Positions 17,775 through 25,855 of a DNA stretch of 36,425 nucleotides are shown here, piece by piece. A model generated the notes under the pieces. That model saw only the letters and a list, made by a program, of their open reading frames with translations, did no database searches and was not told the origin of the DNA. The first letter of the stretch is position 1; each line of letters begins with the position of its first letter. Made by a program: the position numbers and the translations under genes. This stretch comes from Gammaproteobacteria bacterium (GTDB lineage: Bacteria > Pseudomonadota > Gammaproteobacteria > Steroidobacterales > Steroidobacteraceae). The stretch lies in NCBI GenBank assembly GCA_016874175.1, contig VGUP01000009.1:1-36425 (forward strand). The letters are read 5' to 3'.

Positions 17775-17812
17775 GCCGACCTAATATCTTTTGGTCGGCC
17801 CGCGCGCCGACC
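17775..17812. promoter_or_regulatory. Inverted and direct repeat cluster upstream of the FG-GAP gene
   Basis: GCCGACC (17775-17781) and GGTCGGC (17793-17799) form a 7-bp inverted repeat around the AT-rich loop TAATATCTTTT, which contains a -10-like TAATAT. A third GCCGACC follows at 17806-17812. The layout would suit a promoter covered by an operator. No clear -35 was found. Confidence 0.4.
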
Positions 17813-17844
17813 GGTATTGAGTGTCGATGAGTATGGAGGGGGCC

Positions 17845-19533
17845 ATGCCGAGCAGATCCAAGTTGTTGCCTGTGCTGGCAGCCGCGCTGCCGCTGTGGGC
17901 TGCCGTGCCGCCTGCCGCGGCGCCTGCAGCGCCGATCCGCTTCAAGGATGAGGCCGCTGCGCGCGGCGTGCAGGATCTTGCGGTCAATGCGACGGGTCCT
18001 ACTTTTGGCGACTACGACGGTGACGGCGATCTCGACGTGTTCGTGCCGGTCGAAGATTTAGGTCCGGGGCTGCATGATCGCTTGTTCGAGAATGACGGCC
18101 AAGGCGTCTTCCGTGATGTGGCTGCCGAGCGCGGCGTGCAAAACCCCGGCAGTTTCAGTCGTGGCGCCGTGTTCTGCGATTTCGATAACGACGGCGATCT
18201 CGATCTGCTATCGGCCAACATGCCGCCGGGGCAGCGACAACGGCACGTGCCGACTACGCTCTATCGCAATGACTTGCGCGAGAGTGGCAAGGCGAGTTTC
18301 ATCGATGTCACGCGTGCGGCGGGCTTGATGCGCGCAGGCAATGAAAACGACCAAAAAATTGGTGGCATCGGTGATACGGCAGGCGGCGTCGGCTGTGCCG
18401 ATTATGATCGTGACGGCGATCTCGACATCTACTGGAAGAACACCGACGGCGAGATCGATAACGCGCTCTTTCGCAACGAGGGGGCCTGGCGGTTTACCGA
18501 TGTCACGACGGCGGCGGGCGCTGCCGTCCAAGCGAAGCTCAAAGATTCGAATGCGCAGGGTTCGCCCAACTGGGTCGATTTCGATCAGGACGGCTGGCCA
18601 GATCTGCTGGTCACCAACGAGCGGGATAGCAAACTCCTGCTGCGCAATCGGGGCGACGGCAGTTTCGTCGATATCACCCGCGAACGCCGGCCGCCCAATG
18701 CCTCGCCGCTGATCAACCCGGGGTACGCGCAGGGTGCCTGCATCGCCGACTTCGACCATGACGGTGATATGGATATCTTTTTACCGATGGCCGATCAGGC
18801 CGGTCGGATGCTGCTGAATCGCCTTAAAGAAAAAGGTGCACTGGGTTTCGAGGATGTAACGGCCAAGAGCGGCGCCGGGGTGATCCGTGGTGCTCGCGGC
18901 TGTGTCGCCGCCGATTTCGACAACGACGGCCATGTCGATCTTTATTTAAATAACGGCGGCCCGTCGAACGTGCTCATCAACGATGTCATTGCCGATTTTC
19001 CGCCGTTCGTGCAGTTCTATATTGCCTGGGAGCAGGCCGAGAACACCTTGCTGCGTAACCGCGGTGACGGCAGTTTCGTCGAGGTGACGCGCGGTTCGGG
19101 GGCCGAGGGGCTCGGTATCGGTTCAGGAGTCGGGGCAGCGGATATCAACGATGACGGCTTCGTCGATCTCTTCGTCACCAATCGCACTTACTATGCGATG
19201 GGCAAGCAGGTGAGTCCGGTGGCGGGTCAAAACCGCTTGTTCATCAATGCGGGCAATCGCAACGGCTGGATCAAAATTGCGCTGCAGGGGACGCGCAGCA
19301 ATCGCAATGCCTATGGCGCACGGGTACGCGTGGTCGCGAGTGACTTGGTGCAATACCACGAGTTGCAAAGTGCGCATGGGTACAACTCGACCAACGACCC
19401 TGTGCTGACGTTCGGTCTCGGTACACGCCAGGCGGTCGATCGCGTCGAGGTCGTCTGGCCCTCGGGTGCGGTGCAGGTCGTCGAGGCGCCGGCGATTCGC
19501 CGCAAACATCTCCTCATCGAGCCTGCCCAATGA
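17845..19533 (+). CDS. Secreted FG-GAP repeat protein with C-terminal ASPIC/UnbV domain (CRTAC1 type)
   Basis: The 562-residue protein begins with a signal peptide (MPSRSKLLPVLAAALPLWAA). ATG 17845 is chosen because GGAGG lies 5 nt upstream. Seven calcium-loop motifs of the DxDxDG kind punctuate a beta-propeller: DYDGDGDLD near residue 56, then DFDNDGDLD, DYDRDGDLD, DFDQDGWPD, DFDHDGDMD, DFDNDGHVD and DINDDGFVD. The last ~80 residues form the ASPIC/UnbV domain (NAYGARVRVVAS, LTFGLGTRQAVDRVEVVWPS). Such proteins are exported and calcium-bound, and are often found near TonB-dependent receptors; their molecular role is mostly unknown. The stop overlaps the aldehyde dehydrogenase start (ATGA at 19530-19533), so a periplasmic or surface protein is coupled to a cytoplasmic enzyme. 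Confidence 0.88.
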   Translation: MPSRSKLLPVLAAALPLWAAVPPAAAPAAPIRFKDEAAARGVQDLAVNATGPTFGDYDGDGDLDVFVPVEDLGPGLHDRLFENDGQGVFRDVAAERGVQNPGSFSRGAVFCDFDNDGDLDLLSANMPPGQRQRHVPTTLYRNDLRESGKASFIDVTRAAGLMRAGNENDQKIGGIGDTAGGVGCADYDRDGDLDIYWKNTDGEIDNALFRNEGAWRFTDVTTAAGAAVQAKLKDSNAQGSPNWVDFDQDGWPDLLVTNERDSKLLLRNRGDGSFVDITRERRPPNASPLINPGYAQGACIADFDHDGDMDIFLPMADQAGRMLLNRLKEKGALGFEDVTAKSGAGVIRGARGCVAADFDNDGHVDLYLNNGGPSNVLINDVIADFPPFVQFYIAWEQAENTLLRNRGDGSFVEVTRGSGAEGLGIGSGVGAADINDDGFVDLFVTNRTYYAMGKQVSPVAGQNRLFINAGNRNGWIKIALQGTRSNRNAYGARVRVVASDLVQYHELQSAHGYNSTNDPVLTFGLGTRQAVDRVEVVWPSGAVQVVEAPAIRRKHLLIEPAQ

Positions 19534-20966
19534 TGTTGATCGATGGTGAACTTACCGCCGGCGAGGGCGGTGCAGCGGGTCAGTGGATCGAATCGCACGA
19601 CCCGGCGACACTTGCACCCGTGGGGCGCGTGCCTGCGGCGACAGCGGGCGATGTGGACCGCGCGGTGCAGGCCGCGGCACGGGCGCAGATCGCCTGGAAA
19701 GGGCGGTCGGTATGGGAGCGTGCAGCGCTGCTGCGCGCGCTGGCAGCGGCGATCCAAACTCGCGGTAAAGAAATCCTCGAACTCGAGGCGCGCGACACGG
19801 GCAATACGCTCGCCAAACTGCAGGCCGACATCCAGATCGCGGCTGGATATCTCGAATATTTTGCAGGGTTAGGCTCCGAGCTCAAGGGCGAGACGATCCC
19901 GGCGACTGCACAAGGCTTGCACCTGACACTACGCGAGCCTTACGGCGTGGTGGCGCGCATCGTGCCCTTCAATCATCCCTTCATGTTTGCCGCGGCGCAT
20001 CTTGCGGCCCCGCTGATGGCGGGTAATGCCGTAGTCGTCAAAACACCCGAAACGAGCCCGCTGACCGGCGTGATCTTGGGCGAATTGTGCCGTGAGGTGT
20101 TACCGCGGGGTCTCGTCAACATCATCCACGGCCATGGAAATCCCGCGGGTGATGCGCTCGTGCGTCACCCGCTGGTTCGCCGGATCGGTTTCACGGGCTC
20201 GGTTGCTACAGGGCTTGCGATTCAGCGGGCGGCGGCTGAATCTTCCGTCAAGCACGTCACGCTCGAACTCGGCGGCAAGAATCCGTTCATCGTATTCCCC
20301 GATGCCGATCTCGATCGCGTCGTCGACATGGCCGTCGCCGGCATGAATTTTTCTTGGGCGGGGCAGTCATGCGGATCGACAAGTCGCGTGCTGCTGCACG
20401 AGTCGATACACGACGAGATCGTCGAGCGCGTCGCCGCCAAATTGTCGGCGCTGGGCATCGGCAATCCGCTGTCGCTCGATTCTGAAATGGGGCCGGTCAA
20501 CTCGGCGCGTCAGCATGAACGTGTGCTGGGCTTTATTGCCTCGGCAAAGGCTGACGGGGCGCGACTCGTGAGCGGCGGCGGGCGGCCGCCGGGCGAGTCG
20601 TTCGCAAAAGGATATTGGATACAGCCGACGTTGTTTGCCGAGGTGCAACCAACGATGCGTATCGCACGTGAGGAAATTTTTGGTCCGGTGATGTGTGCAC
20701 TACGCTTCGCGACCGAAGAGCAGGCGATCGCGCTGGCCAACGACAGTGACTATGGGCTCACTGCAGCGGTGTGGACGCGCGATCTGCCACGGGCGTTGCG
20801 GGTGATGCGCACGCTCGATGCCGGCACGGTCTGGATCAATACCGCCGGCCAGCACTATGTGGGTTCGCCGTTTGGTGGCTGGAAGGATAGTGGCCTCGGC
20901 GGTGAGGAGTGCCTCGAGGAACTCTTCAGCTATTCACAGACAAAGGCCGTGCACGCGTTTGCCTGA
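19530..20966 (+). CDS. NAD(P)+-dependent aldehyde dehydrogenase
   Basis: The 478-residue protein has all ALDH superfamily hallmarks: the oxyanion asparagine N148 (VPFNHPF), the general base E246 (VTLELGGKNP), the nucleophile C281 (WAGQSCGSTSR), and the late motif EEIFGPV. It would oxidise an aldehyde to an acid, fitting a step between a hydroxylase/alcohol dehydrogenase and CoA activation. The start is ATG 19530 in a 4-nt overlap with the FG-GAP gene; a second ATG at 19533 is equally possible. Its 3' end overlaps the convergent MFS gene by 41 nt. The substrate is not predictable; the closest general type is betaine/aromatic-aldehyde dehydrogenase. Confidence 0.93.
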   Translation: MMLIDGELTAGEGGAAGQWIESHDPATLAPVGRVPAATAGDVDRAVQAAARAQIAWKGRSVWERAALLRALAAAIQTRGKEILELEARDTGNTLAKLQADIQIAAGYLEYFAGLGSELKGETIPATAQGLHLTLREPYGVVARIVPFNHPFMFAAAHLAAPLMAGNAVVVKTPETSPLTGVILGELCREVLPRGLVNIIHGHGNPAGDALVRHPLVRRIGFTGSVATGLAIQRAAAESSVKHVTLELGGKNPFIVFPDADLDRVVDMAVAGMNFSWAGQSCGSTSRVLLHESIHDEIVERVAAKLSALGIGNPLSLDSEMGPVNSARQHERVLGFIASAKADGARLVSGGGRPPGESFAKGYWIQPTLFAEVQPTMRIAREEIFGPVMCALRFATEEQAIALANDSDYGLTAAVWTRDLPRALRVMRTLDAGTVWINTAGQHYVGSPFGGWKDSGLGGEECLEELFSYSQTKAVHAFA

Positions 20967-22302
20967 ACGCCTGCCAAAGAAACCAGGCTGCTAGCGGATT
21001 GGCGAGCAGTGAGGTCAGCGACATCGATAGCCCGATTTTTTGTTCATCGGCGAACAGGAAGTCAGTCATGAAACCGACCATGAAAGGGCCGAGCGTGGCG
21101 CCGACCAGCACCAGCGACAACTGGTACGCAGCGCCAAACTGCGCGCGCATGGGTTCGGGGCTGCTCGATTGCACATAGGCGCCTGCGGGGCCGGTGGCTG
21201 CAGAGCCAAAGAAAAACATGAAGAAAATCACGGCGGCGTGGGCGTGCATGCTCGGCATGAAGGGCGCCACGATGCCCGGGAGCAAAAGACCGAGACCGCA
21301 GCCGCAAAGCACACGCAGTTTGGCGTGGGTATCGCCGCGCGATTCGAGTCGATCAGAGAGCCACCCACCCGCGAAAGCGCCGAGCAAGCCGCCGAGCAAG
21401 GCCACGGTGCCGAGGACGGTCGCGGCTTCGGGGATACTTGCGCCGTACTGTCGCTGATAGAGTGCCGGGGTCCAGGTCATCACGGCAAACGCCGTGATCG
21501 AGGTCGTGCCGTAGCCCGCAAACACATAGCCGTAGCGCGGCAGGTGTTTGCGGAAATAGCTCCAGACTTCGCTGCTCGAAGCGCGCGCGAAGCCAGCGGC
21601 GCGCGGGGGTTCGCGAACCAGCAGCATCAGCAGTCCGACCGGCAGACCCAAGAGGCCAATCAACACCATCACCAATCGCCAGCCGGCAAACTCGCCAAGG
21701 ACGGGCACGACAACCTCACCCTGCGCGAATACCCAACCGATGACTGCACCGCCGAGCAGATAGGCGATGCCGGTGCCGGCGGTGACCCCTGCGCTGAAGA
21801 GTCCGATCGCGAGCGCCAATCGACGCTGCGGAAAGTAACCCGCGAGCATGGAGTACGCCGAGGGCGATAGCGTGGCTTCACCGACACCGACACCGATGCG
21901 GAACAGAAAGAGCTGCGCGTAGGAGCGTGCTGTGCCCGACAGGGCCGTCATCGCGCACCAGAGGGTGACACCTGAGGTGATGATCCATTTACGGCTGTAG
22001 CGGTCGGCCCAACGCGCAATGATCAGACCCATGCCGCAGTAAAAGATCGCGAAGGCGGCACCGGCGAGCAGGCTGAAGGCGGTGTCGGAGATACCGAGTT
22101 CGGCTTTGATCGGCTGCACGAGCAGTGAGAGGATCAGGCGGTCTATGAAAGACACGCAGTTGGCGAGGGCCAGCACCGCAACGACGAACCAGGCATACGC
22201 TGCCTTGAAGCCACCCGTGGCGGGATCGCTCGGCGGCGTGCCAGGGGAACTTGCGGCGGCTTTCGCTGCGACGGTCGCGGTGGAAGTGGTCACGGGGTTC
22301 AC
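20926..22302 (-). CDS. MFS transporter, spinster-like
   Basis: The 458-residue membrane protein has twelve predicted helices and a motif A (IIARWADRYSRKWIITSG) after helix 2. FIDRLILSLLVQPIKAELGI in helix 1 resembles the spinster-like branch of MFS common in catabolic clusters. The N-terminus is a ~30-residue Ala/Thr/Pro-rich cytoplasmic stretch before the first helix. The start is GTG 22302; no ATG is available upstream. It is divergent from the alpha/beta hydrolase across a 59-nt spacer with overlapping -10 boxes, and its 3' end overlaps the aldehyde dehydrogenase. A role in substrate uptake for the island is likely but inferred. Confidence 0.9.
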   Translation of the reverse strand: MNPVTTSTATVAAKAAASSPGTPPSDPATGGFKAAYAWFVVAVLALANCVSFIDRLILSLLVQPIKAELGISDTAFSLLAGAAFAIFYCGMGLIIARWADRYSRKWIITSGVTLWCAMTALSGTARSYAQLFLFRIGVGVGEATLSPSAYSMLAGYFPQRRLALAIGLFSAGVTAGTGIAYLLGGAVIGWVFAQGEVVVPVLGEFAGWRLVMVLIGLLGLPVGLLMLLVREPPRAAGFARASSSEVWSYFRKHLPRYGYVFAGYGTTSITAFAVMTWTPALYQRQYGASIPEAATVLGTVALLGGLLGAFAGGWLSDRLESRGDTHAKLRVLCGCGLGLLLPGIVAPFMPSMHAHAAVIFFMFFFGSAATGPAGAYVQSSSPEPMRAQFGAAYQLSLVLVGATLGPFMVGFMTDFLFADEQKIGLSMSLTSLLANPLAAWFLWQAFRQTRARPLSVNS

Positions 22303-22309
22303 GACCTGT

Positions 22310-22337
22310 TTGATTGGCTGACCCGCCGGAGTATATC
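22310..22337 (+). promoter_or_regulatory. Promoter of the alpha/beta hydrolase, overlapping a minus-strand -10
   Basis: TTGATT (22310-22315), a 16-nt spacer and TATATC (22332-22337) form a plausible sigma70 promoter, followed by GGGGAGG 7 nt before ATG 22362. On the minus strand TATACT (22335-22330) overlaps it and could serve the MFS gene. The core reads GGAG-TATAT-CTCC, an inverted repeat centred on both -10s. Confidence 0.5.
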
Positions 22338-22361
22338 TCTCCGTTACGGGGAGGCCTGTCC

Positions 22362-23339
22362 ATGCCTGGGATCAAGAGAATTCTTCGGGCGCTGTTGTGG
22401 TTGATCGCGACTGTCGCCGTGCTGCTGCTGCTGGGCGCCGTGATCTATCGCGACGTGCCGGCCAGCGAAGTCGAGGCCAAGTGGGCGACGCCGCCCTCGA
22501 AGTTCGTGGTGATCGACGGGGTGCGGCTGCATTACCGGGACGAGGGCAGTGGTCCCGCCGTCGTGTTGCTGCATGCTAATTACTCGAGCCTTTTCATGTG
22601 GGAGCCTTGGGTAGCGAAACTGCGTGATCACTATCGAGTCATCCGCATCGATCTGCCCGCGCATGGGTTGACCGGCCCCGAGCCGAGCGGCAACTACACC
22701 CTCGAGCGTATCCAAGCGCTGTTCGAACGCTTTGTCGATGAGCGCGGGCTACAAAGATTTACGGTCGTGGGCACCTCCATCGGGGGCACGGTCGCCATGC
22801 GTTACACGGCGGCGCATCCCGAGCGTATCGAGCGATTGGTGTTGATCAGTCCGGGGTCACTCGAGGCCCGTGTTCGCGGGCGGACAACGCCTGCCAACGT
22901 GCCGCGCGTCGCTGACATACTCGGGTATGTCACCCCGAAAGCCTTCACGCGATTTTTGCTGACCAATGATTACGGCGATCCGGCGCGACTGACCGATGCG
23001 GTGACGGACGAGTGGTATGAGATGTGGACGCGTGAAGGCAATCGTCTCGCCATGATCAACTTGCTGCGGCAGTACGTCTCTGGCGGCGTCGAGGACAAGA
23101 TCCGCGCGGTCAAGGTACCGGTGCTGCTGATCTGGGGCGAAAAAAACCAGCGTGTGCCGCTGGCGCTCGCCTACGAGACGCAAAAGCTGCTGGAAAATTC
23201 ACCCGAAGTGAAGCTCGAAGTTTTGCCGGGCATCGGCCACATGCTGGTGCAGGAGGCCCCCGCGGCGAGTGCGCAGCTGATTCGTCGCTATCTCGATGAG
23301 CGTCAGCCGGTCAAAACCGTGGCCGACGCTTCTCCATGA
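22362..23339 (+). CDS. Membrane-anchored alpha/beta hydrolase
   Basis: The 325-residue protein has an N-terminal hydrophobic segment (residues 8-28, an uncleaved anchor or signal) followed by an alpha/beta-hydrolase domain. The nucleophile elbow is GTSIGG (Ser139) and the catalytic histidine is H293 (GIGHMLVQEAP). The usual aspartate position after strand 6 reads IWGEKNQRVP, with Asn262 where Asp is normally found. The catalytic acid is therefore displaced, replaced by E260, or missing. The ATG at 22362 follows GGGGAGG at a 7-nt spacing; an earlier in-frame start at 22314 would lie inside the promoter. It could hydrolyse an ester, lactone or C-C bond. Its 3' end overlaps the convergent crotonase gene by 29 nt. 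Confidence 0.85.
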   Translation: MPGIKRILRALLWLIATVAVLLLLGAVIYRDVPASEVEAKWATPPSKFVVIDGVRLHYRDEGSGPAVVLLHANYSSLFMWEPWVAKLRDHYRVIRIDLPAHGLTGPEPSGNYTLERIQALFERFVDERGLQRFTVVGTSIGGTVAMRYTAAHPERIERLVLISPGSLEARVRGRTTPANVPRVADILGYVTPKAFTRFLLTNDYGDPARLTDAVTDEWYEMWTREGNRLAMINLLRQYVSGGVEDKIRAVKVPVLLIWGEKNQRVPLALAYETQKLLENSPEVKLEVLPGIGHMLVQEAPAASAQLIRRYLDERQPVKTVADASP

Positions 23340-24081
23340 ACGCGCGCGCGCCTTCGAGAAATTCGGGCGAGGAGAAACTCTCGTCGTAATAGCGGCGTGA
23401 CTCCGCGGTTTCGGCCAGTACCCCGGCGTTGATCATGTTGACCACGGCTTTGGCGGCGCGTAACGAGTTGCCGGCGTTGCCGGCGATCTCGCGGGCGAGG
23501 GTAACGGCGCGCTCGTCGAGCGCTTCGGCTGCTACGATTTCGTTGACGAGCCCGAGTGAGAGCGCTTCTTCGGCCAAGATTCGGCGACCGGTGTACAGTA
23601 TTTCTTTGGTGCGCGAGGGCCCGACGAGGTCGTGCAGGCGTTTGGTATCGGCCAGACTGTAGGCGAGGCCGAGTTTGGCCGGTGGTATGGCAAAGAACGC
23701 GTCCGGTGTCGCCAGGCGCAGATCGCAGGCGAGCGCGAGTCCGCAGCCACCGCCCGTGCAAGCGCCACGGATGACCGCGAGCGTGGGTATGGGCAGGCGT
23801 TCCCAGGCCACTTGCGCATCGAGTACCGCCTGCTGCATCACCTTCATGCGTGGCGGGTCGGCAAGGCCCTGCTGCATTTCGAGGATGTCGGCGCCGGCGC
23901 TGAACGCGGCATCACCCGCGCCGGTGATGACGACGATCTTGATCGTCGGATCATCATGGAGCCGTCCGACAATGGCCGCGAGCTCTTGCCACATGGCACT
24001 CGAGATGGCGTTGCGTCGATCGGGTCGGTTGATGGTGACCCGCGCGATCGGCGGGTGGATGTCCGTGACAAGGTCGCTCAT
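23311..24081 (-). CDS. Enoyl-CoA hydratase/isomerase-fold (crotonase) protein
   Basis: The 256-residue protein follows the crotonase fold. INRPDRRNAIS lies near the N-terminus, FSAGADILEM forms the first oxyanion-hole loop, and RGACTGGGCGLALACDL forms the second. Both glutamates used by classical hydratases are absent: the GGGCE position is Gly114, and the FGxPE position is Pro134 (AIPPAKLGLAYSLADTKRL). This points to a different crotonase chemistry, such as decarboxylation, isomerisation or thioester/C-C cleavage. The start is ATG 24081; no strong Shine-Dalgarno is visible. It is divergent from the SDR gene across 68 nt and overlaps the hydrolase gene at its 3' end. Confidence 0.87.
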   Translation of the reverse strand: MSDLVTDIHPPIARVTINRPDRRNAISSAMWQELAAIVGRLHDDPTIKIVVITGAGDAAFSAGADILEMQQGLADPPRMKVMQQAVLDAQVAWERLPIPTLAVIRGACTGGGCGLALACDLRLATPDAFFAIPPAKLGLAYSLADTKRLHDLVGPSRTKEILYTGRRILAEEALSLGLVNEIVAAEALDERAVTLAREIAGNAGNSLRAAKAVVNMINAGVLAETAESRRYYDESFSSPEFLEGARAFMEKRRPRF

Positions 24082-24149
24082 GCGATCATGTTAGCAGCCG
24101 TCCGGCAGGATGCGCTCCACAGCCACATCACAGGAGGACTGAGTACACC

Positions 24150-24992
24150 ATGGCTATGTATGCGGATTTGGCGGGCAAGGTCGCCATCGTGACGGGATCG
24201 GGTCGTCCCAAAGGCCTCGGCGAGGCCATGGTCAAGCGACTCGCCGCCGAAGGTTGCAAGGTGGTAGTGAGTGATCTTGGCGCCCCGCAAGGCGAGGCGA
24301 TGCCAGCCTCGGCCATTGGTTCGACCGCCGAGATGCAACAAATCGTCGCCGAGATTCGGGCGAGTGGCGGCGAGGCCATTGGCCTCGCCTGCAATGTGCT
24401 CGAAGAATCGGCGGTCGCAGCGCTGGTGGCGCGCACCGTCGAGTACTATGGTCGGCTCGACATCATGGTGAACAACTCGGGCATCGGCTATCTCATGAAG
24501 CCGATCGTCGAAATGAGTCACGCTGAATGGGACACCGTGCTTGGGGTCAATTTGCGCGGTGCATTCTTTGGCATCAAGCATGCGGGCCTGCAGATGCTCA
24601 AGCAGAAGCAGGGTGGGCGCATCATCAATATCGGCAGCCAGGCTTCCAAATCGGGCTTCCCGTTTGCCGCGGCTTACACCGCTTCGAAACATGGCATGGT
24701 GGGGCTTACGCGCAGCGCAGCGATCGAGTTCGGTCCTCATGGCATTACCGTCAACGCGATTTGTCCCAACCACGTGACCACCAGGCTTGGCGCCTGGCAG
24801 AACCAGTTCTTCAGCGCGGCGACCGGCCGCAGCGAAGAAAAATATCTCGCCGACATGCGGGCGCGCATCCCGCTCGGTCGCCCGGGCTTGCAAGATGACA
24901 TCGCCAAGGCCTGCGCTTTTTTGGCCTCGAACGAAGCTGCGTATATCACCGGCGAGGCGATGAATGTCTCGGGCGGCGAGGAGTATCACTGA
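24150..24992 (+). CDS. Short-chain dehydrogenase/reductase (SDR)
   Basis: The 280-residue classical SDR has the cofactor motif TGSGRPKGLG (residues 15-24), D42 at the end of beta-2 (SDLG, favouring NAD over NADP), NNSG (108-111), and the catalytic triad S163, Y176 and K180 (AAYTASK). The C-terminal consensus ITGEAMNVSGGEEYH is also typical. It would interconvert a secondary alcohol and a ketone. AGGAGG lies 12 nt upstream of ATG 24150 (M-A-M), so the second ATG is also possible. Its stop overlaps the next start by one base (TGATG), making the deacetylase-like gene translationally coupled, so the two probably act in one pathway. Confidence 0.92.
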   Translation: MAMYADLAGKVAIVTGSGRPKGLGEAMVKRLAAEGCKVVVSDLGAPQGEAMPASAIGSTAEMQQIVAEIRASGGEAIGLACNVLEESAVAALVARTVEYYGRLDIMVNNSGIGYLMKPIVEMSHAEWDTVLGVNLRGAFFGIKHAGLQMLKQKQGGRIINIGSQASKSGFPFAAAYTASKHGMVGLTRSAAIEFGPHGITVNAICPNHVTTRLGAWQNQFFSAATGRSEEKYLADMRARIPLGRPGLQDDIAKACAFLASNEAAYITGEAMNVSGGEEYH

Positions 24993-25855
24993 TGGGCTAT
25001 TCATGGCCGGGCGGCGCACGCCTCGCGTTGTCGATCGTCGTCAATGTCGAGGAAGGCGCGGAGTTCAATATTCAGGATGGGGATCGATGCCCGGAGCCTG
25101 TCGATGAACTTGGCATCACCCTCAAAAAGCGGGTACGCAATTTCGGTAACGAGAGCAATTACGCCTACGGTATCCACGAAGGCGCGCCGCGGGTCTTGGG
25201 CTTGCTCGCGCGGCACGGCGTGCCTGCGACGTTCACGGCCGCGGCAGTGGCGCTCGAGCGTGCGCCGCAGGTCGCGCAGGGCATCATGTCGGGTGGGCAT
25301 GAAGTCTGCGCGCATGGTTATCGCTGGGCGCATCAGCTCGGCATGAGTGAAGACGCGGAGCGCGACTTCATTCGCAAGGCGACGGCGAGTATCGAGCACA
25401 AGACGGGCGCGCGGCCTGTCGGTTGGTTGTCGCGTTATCTGCACACGGCCGAGACTCGACGCTTGCTGCTCGAGGAGGGCTATCTCTATCACATGGACGA
25501 CTACAGTCGTGACGAACCGTTCATGGATCGCACGCTGGCGAAGCCCATGGTGGTGCTGCCCTACGCGCTCGACTCCAACGACATGAAAATGTGGAATGCG
25601 CCGTCGCTGACACCGCGCGATTGGTTGGCCTATGCCATCGACAGTTTCGATTGGCTGCTCGCCGAGTCCGAATCACGCCCGCGCATGATGTCGCTCGGCG
25701 TGCATTTGCGAATCATCGGCAGGCCCGGGCGTATCGGTGCGCTCGAAAAATTCCTGCAGCATGTGCGCGCCCAGGGCAAGCAGCAGGTGTGGGCGGCGCG
25801 GCGCCGGGATATCGCCGAGTATTACGCAGGTCTCGTACGCGGCGGTCTCGACTAA
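24992..25855 (+). CDS. NodB-type polysaccharide deacetylase-fold hydrolase, PuuE/HpPgdA-like
   Basis: The 287-residue protein belongs to the carbohydrate esterase 4 fold but resembles its cytoplasmic, cyclic-amide-hydrolysing branch (PuuE allantoinase, HpPgdA) more than cell-wall deacetylases. It has no signal peptide. The first motif is IVVNVEEGAEF, where classical members have a metal-binding Asp. The metal-binding histidines are probably H108 and H114 (VCAHGYRWAHQ), and RMMSLGVHLRIIGRPGRIG lies near the end. Coupling to an SDR and closeness to an amidase argue for hydrolysis of a C-N bond in a small molecule rather than polysaccharide work. That is inference. The stop overlaps the convergent amidase gene by 4 nt. 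Confidence 0.82.
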   Translation: MGYSWPGGARLALSIVVNVEEGAEFNIQDGDRCPEPVDELGITLKKRVRNFGNESNYAYGIHEGAPRVLGLLARHGVPATFTAAAVALERAPQVAQGIMSGGHEVCAHGYRWAHQLGMSEDAERDFIRKATASIEHKTGARPVGWLSRYLHTAETRRLLLEEGYLYHMDDYSRDEPFMDRTLAKPMVVLPYALDSNDMKMWNAPSLTPRDWLAYAIDSFDWLLAESESRPRMMSLGVHLRIIGRPGRIGALEKFLQHVRAQGKQQVWAARRRDIAEYYAGLVRGGLD

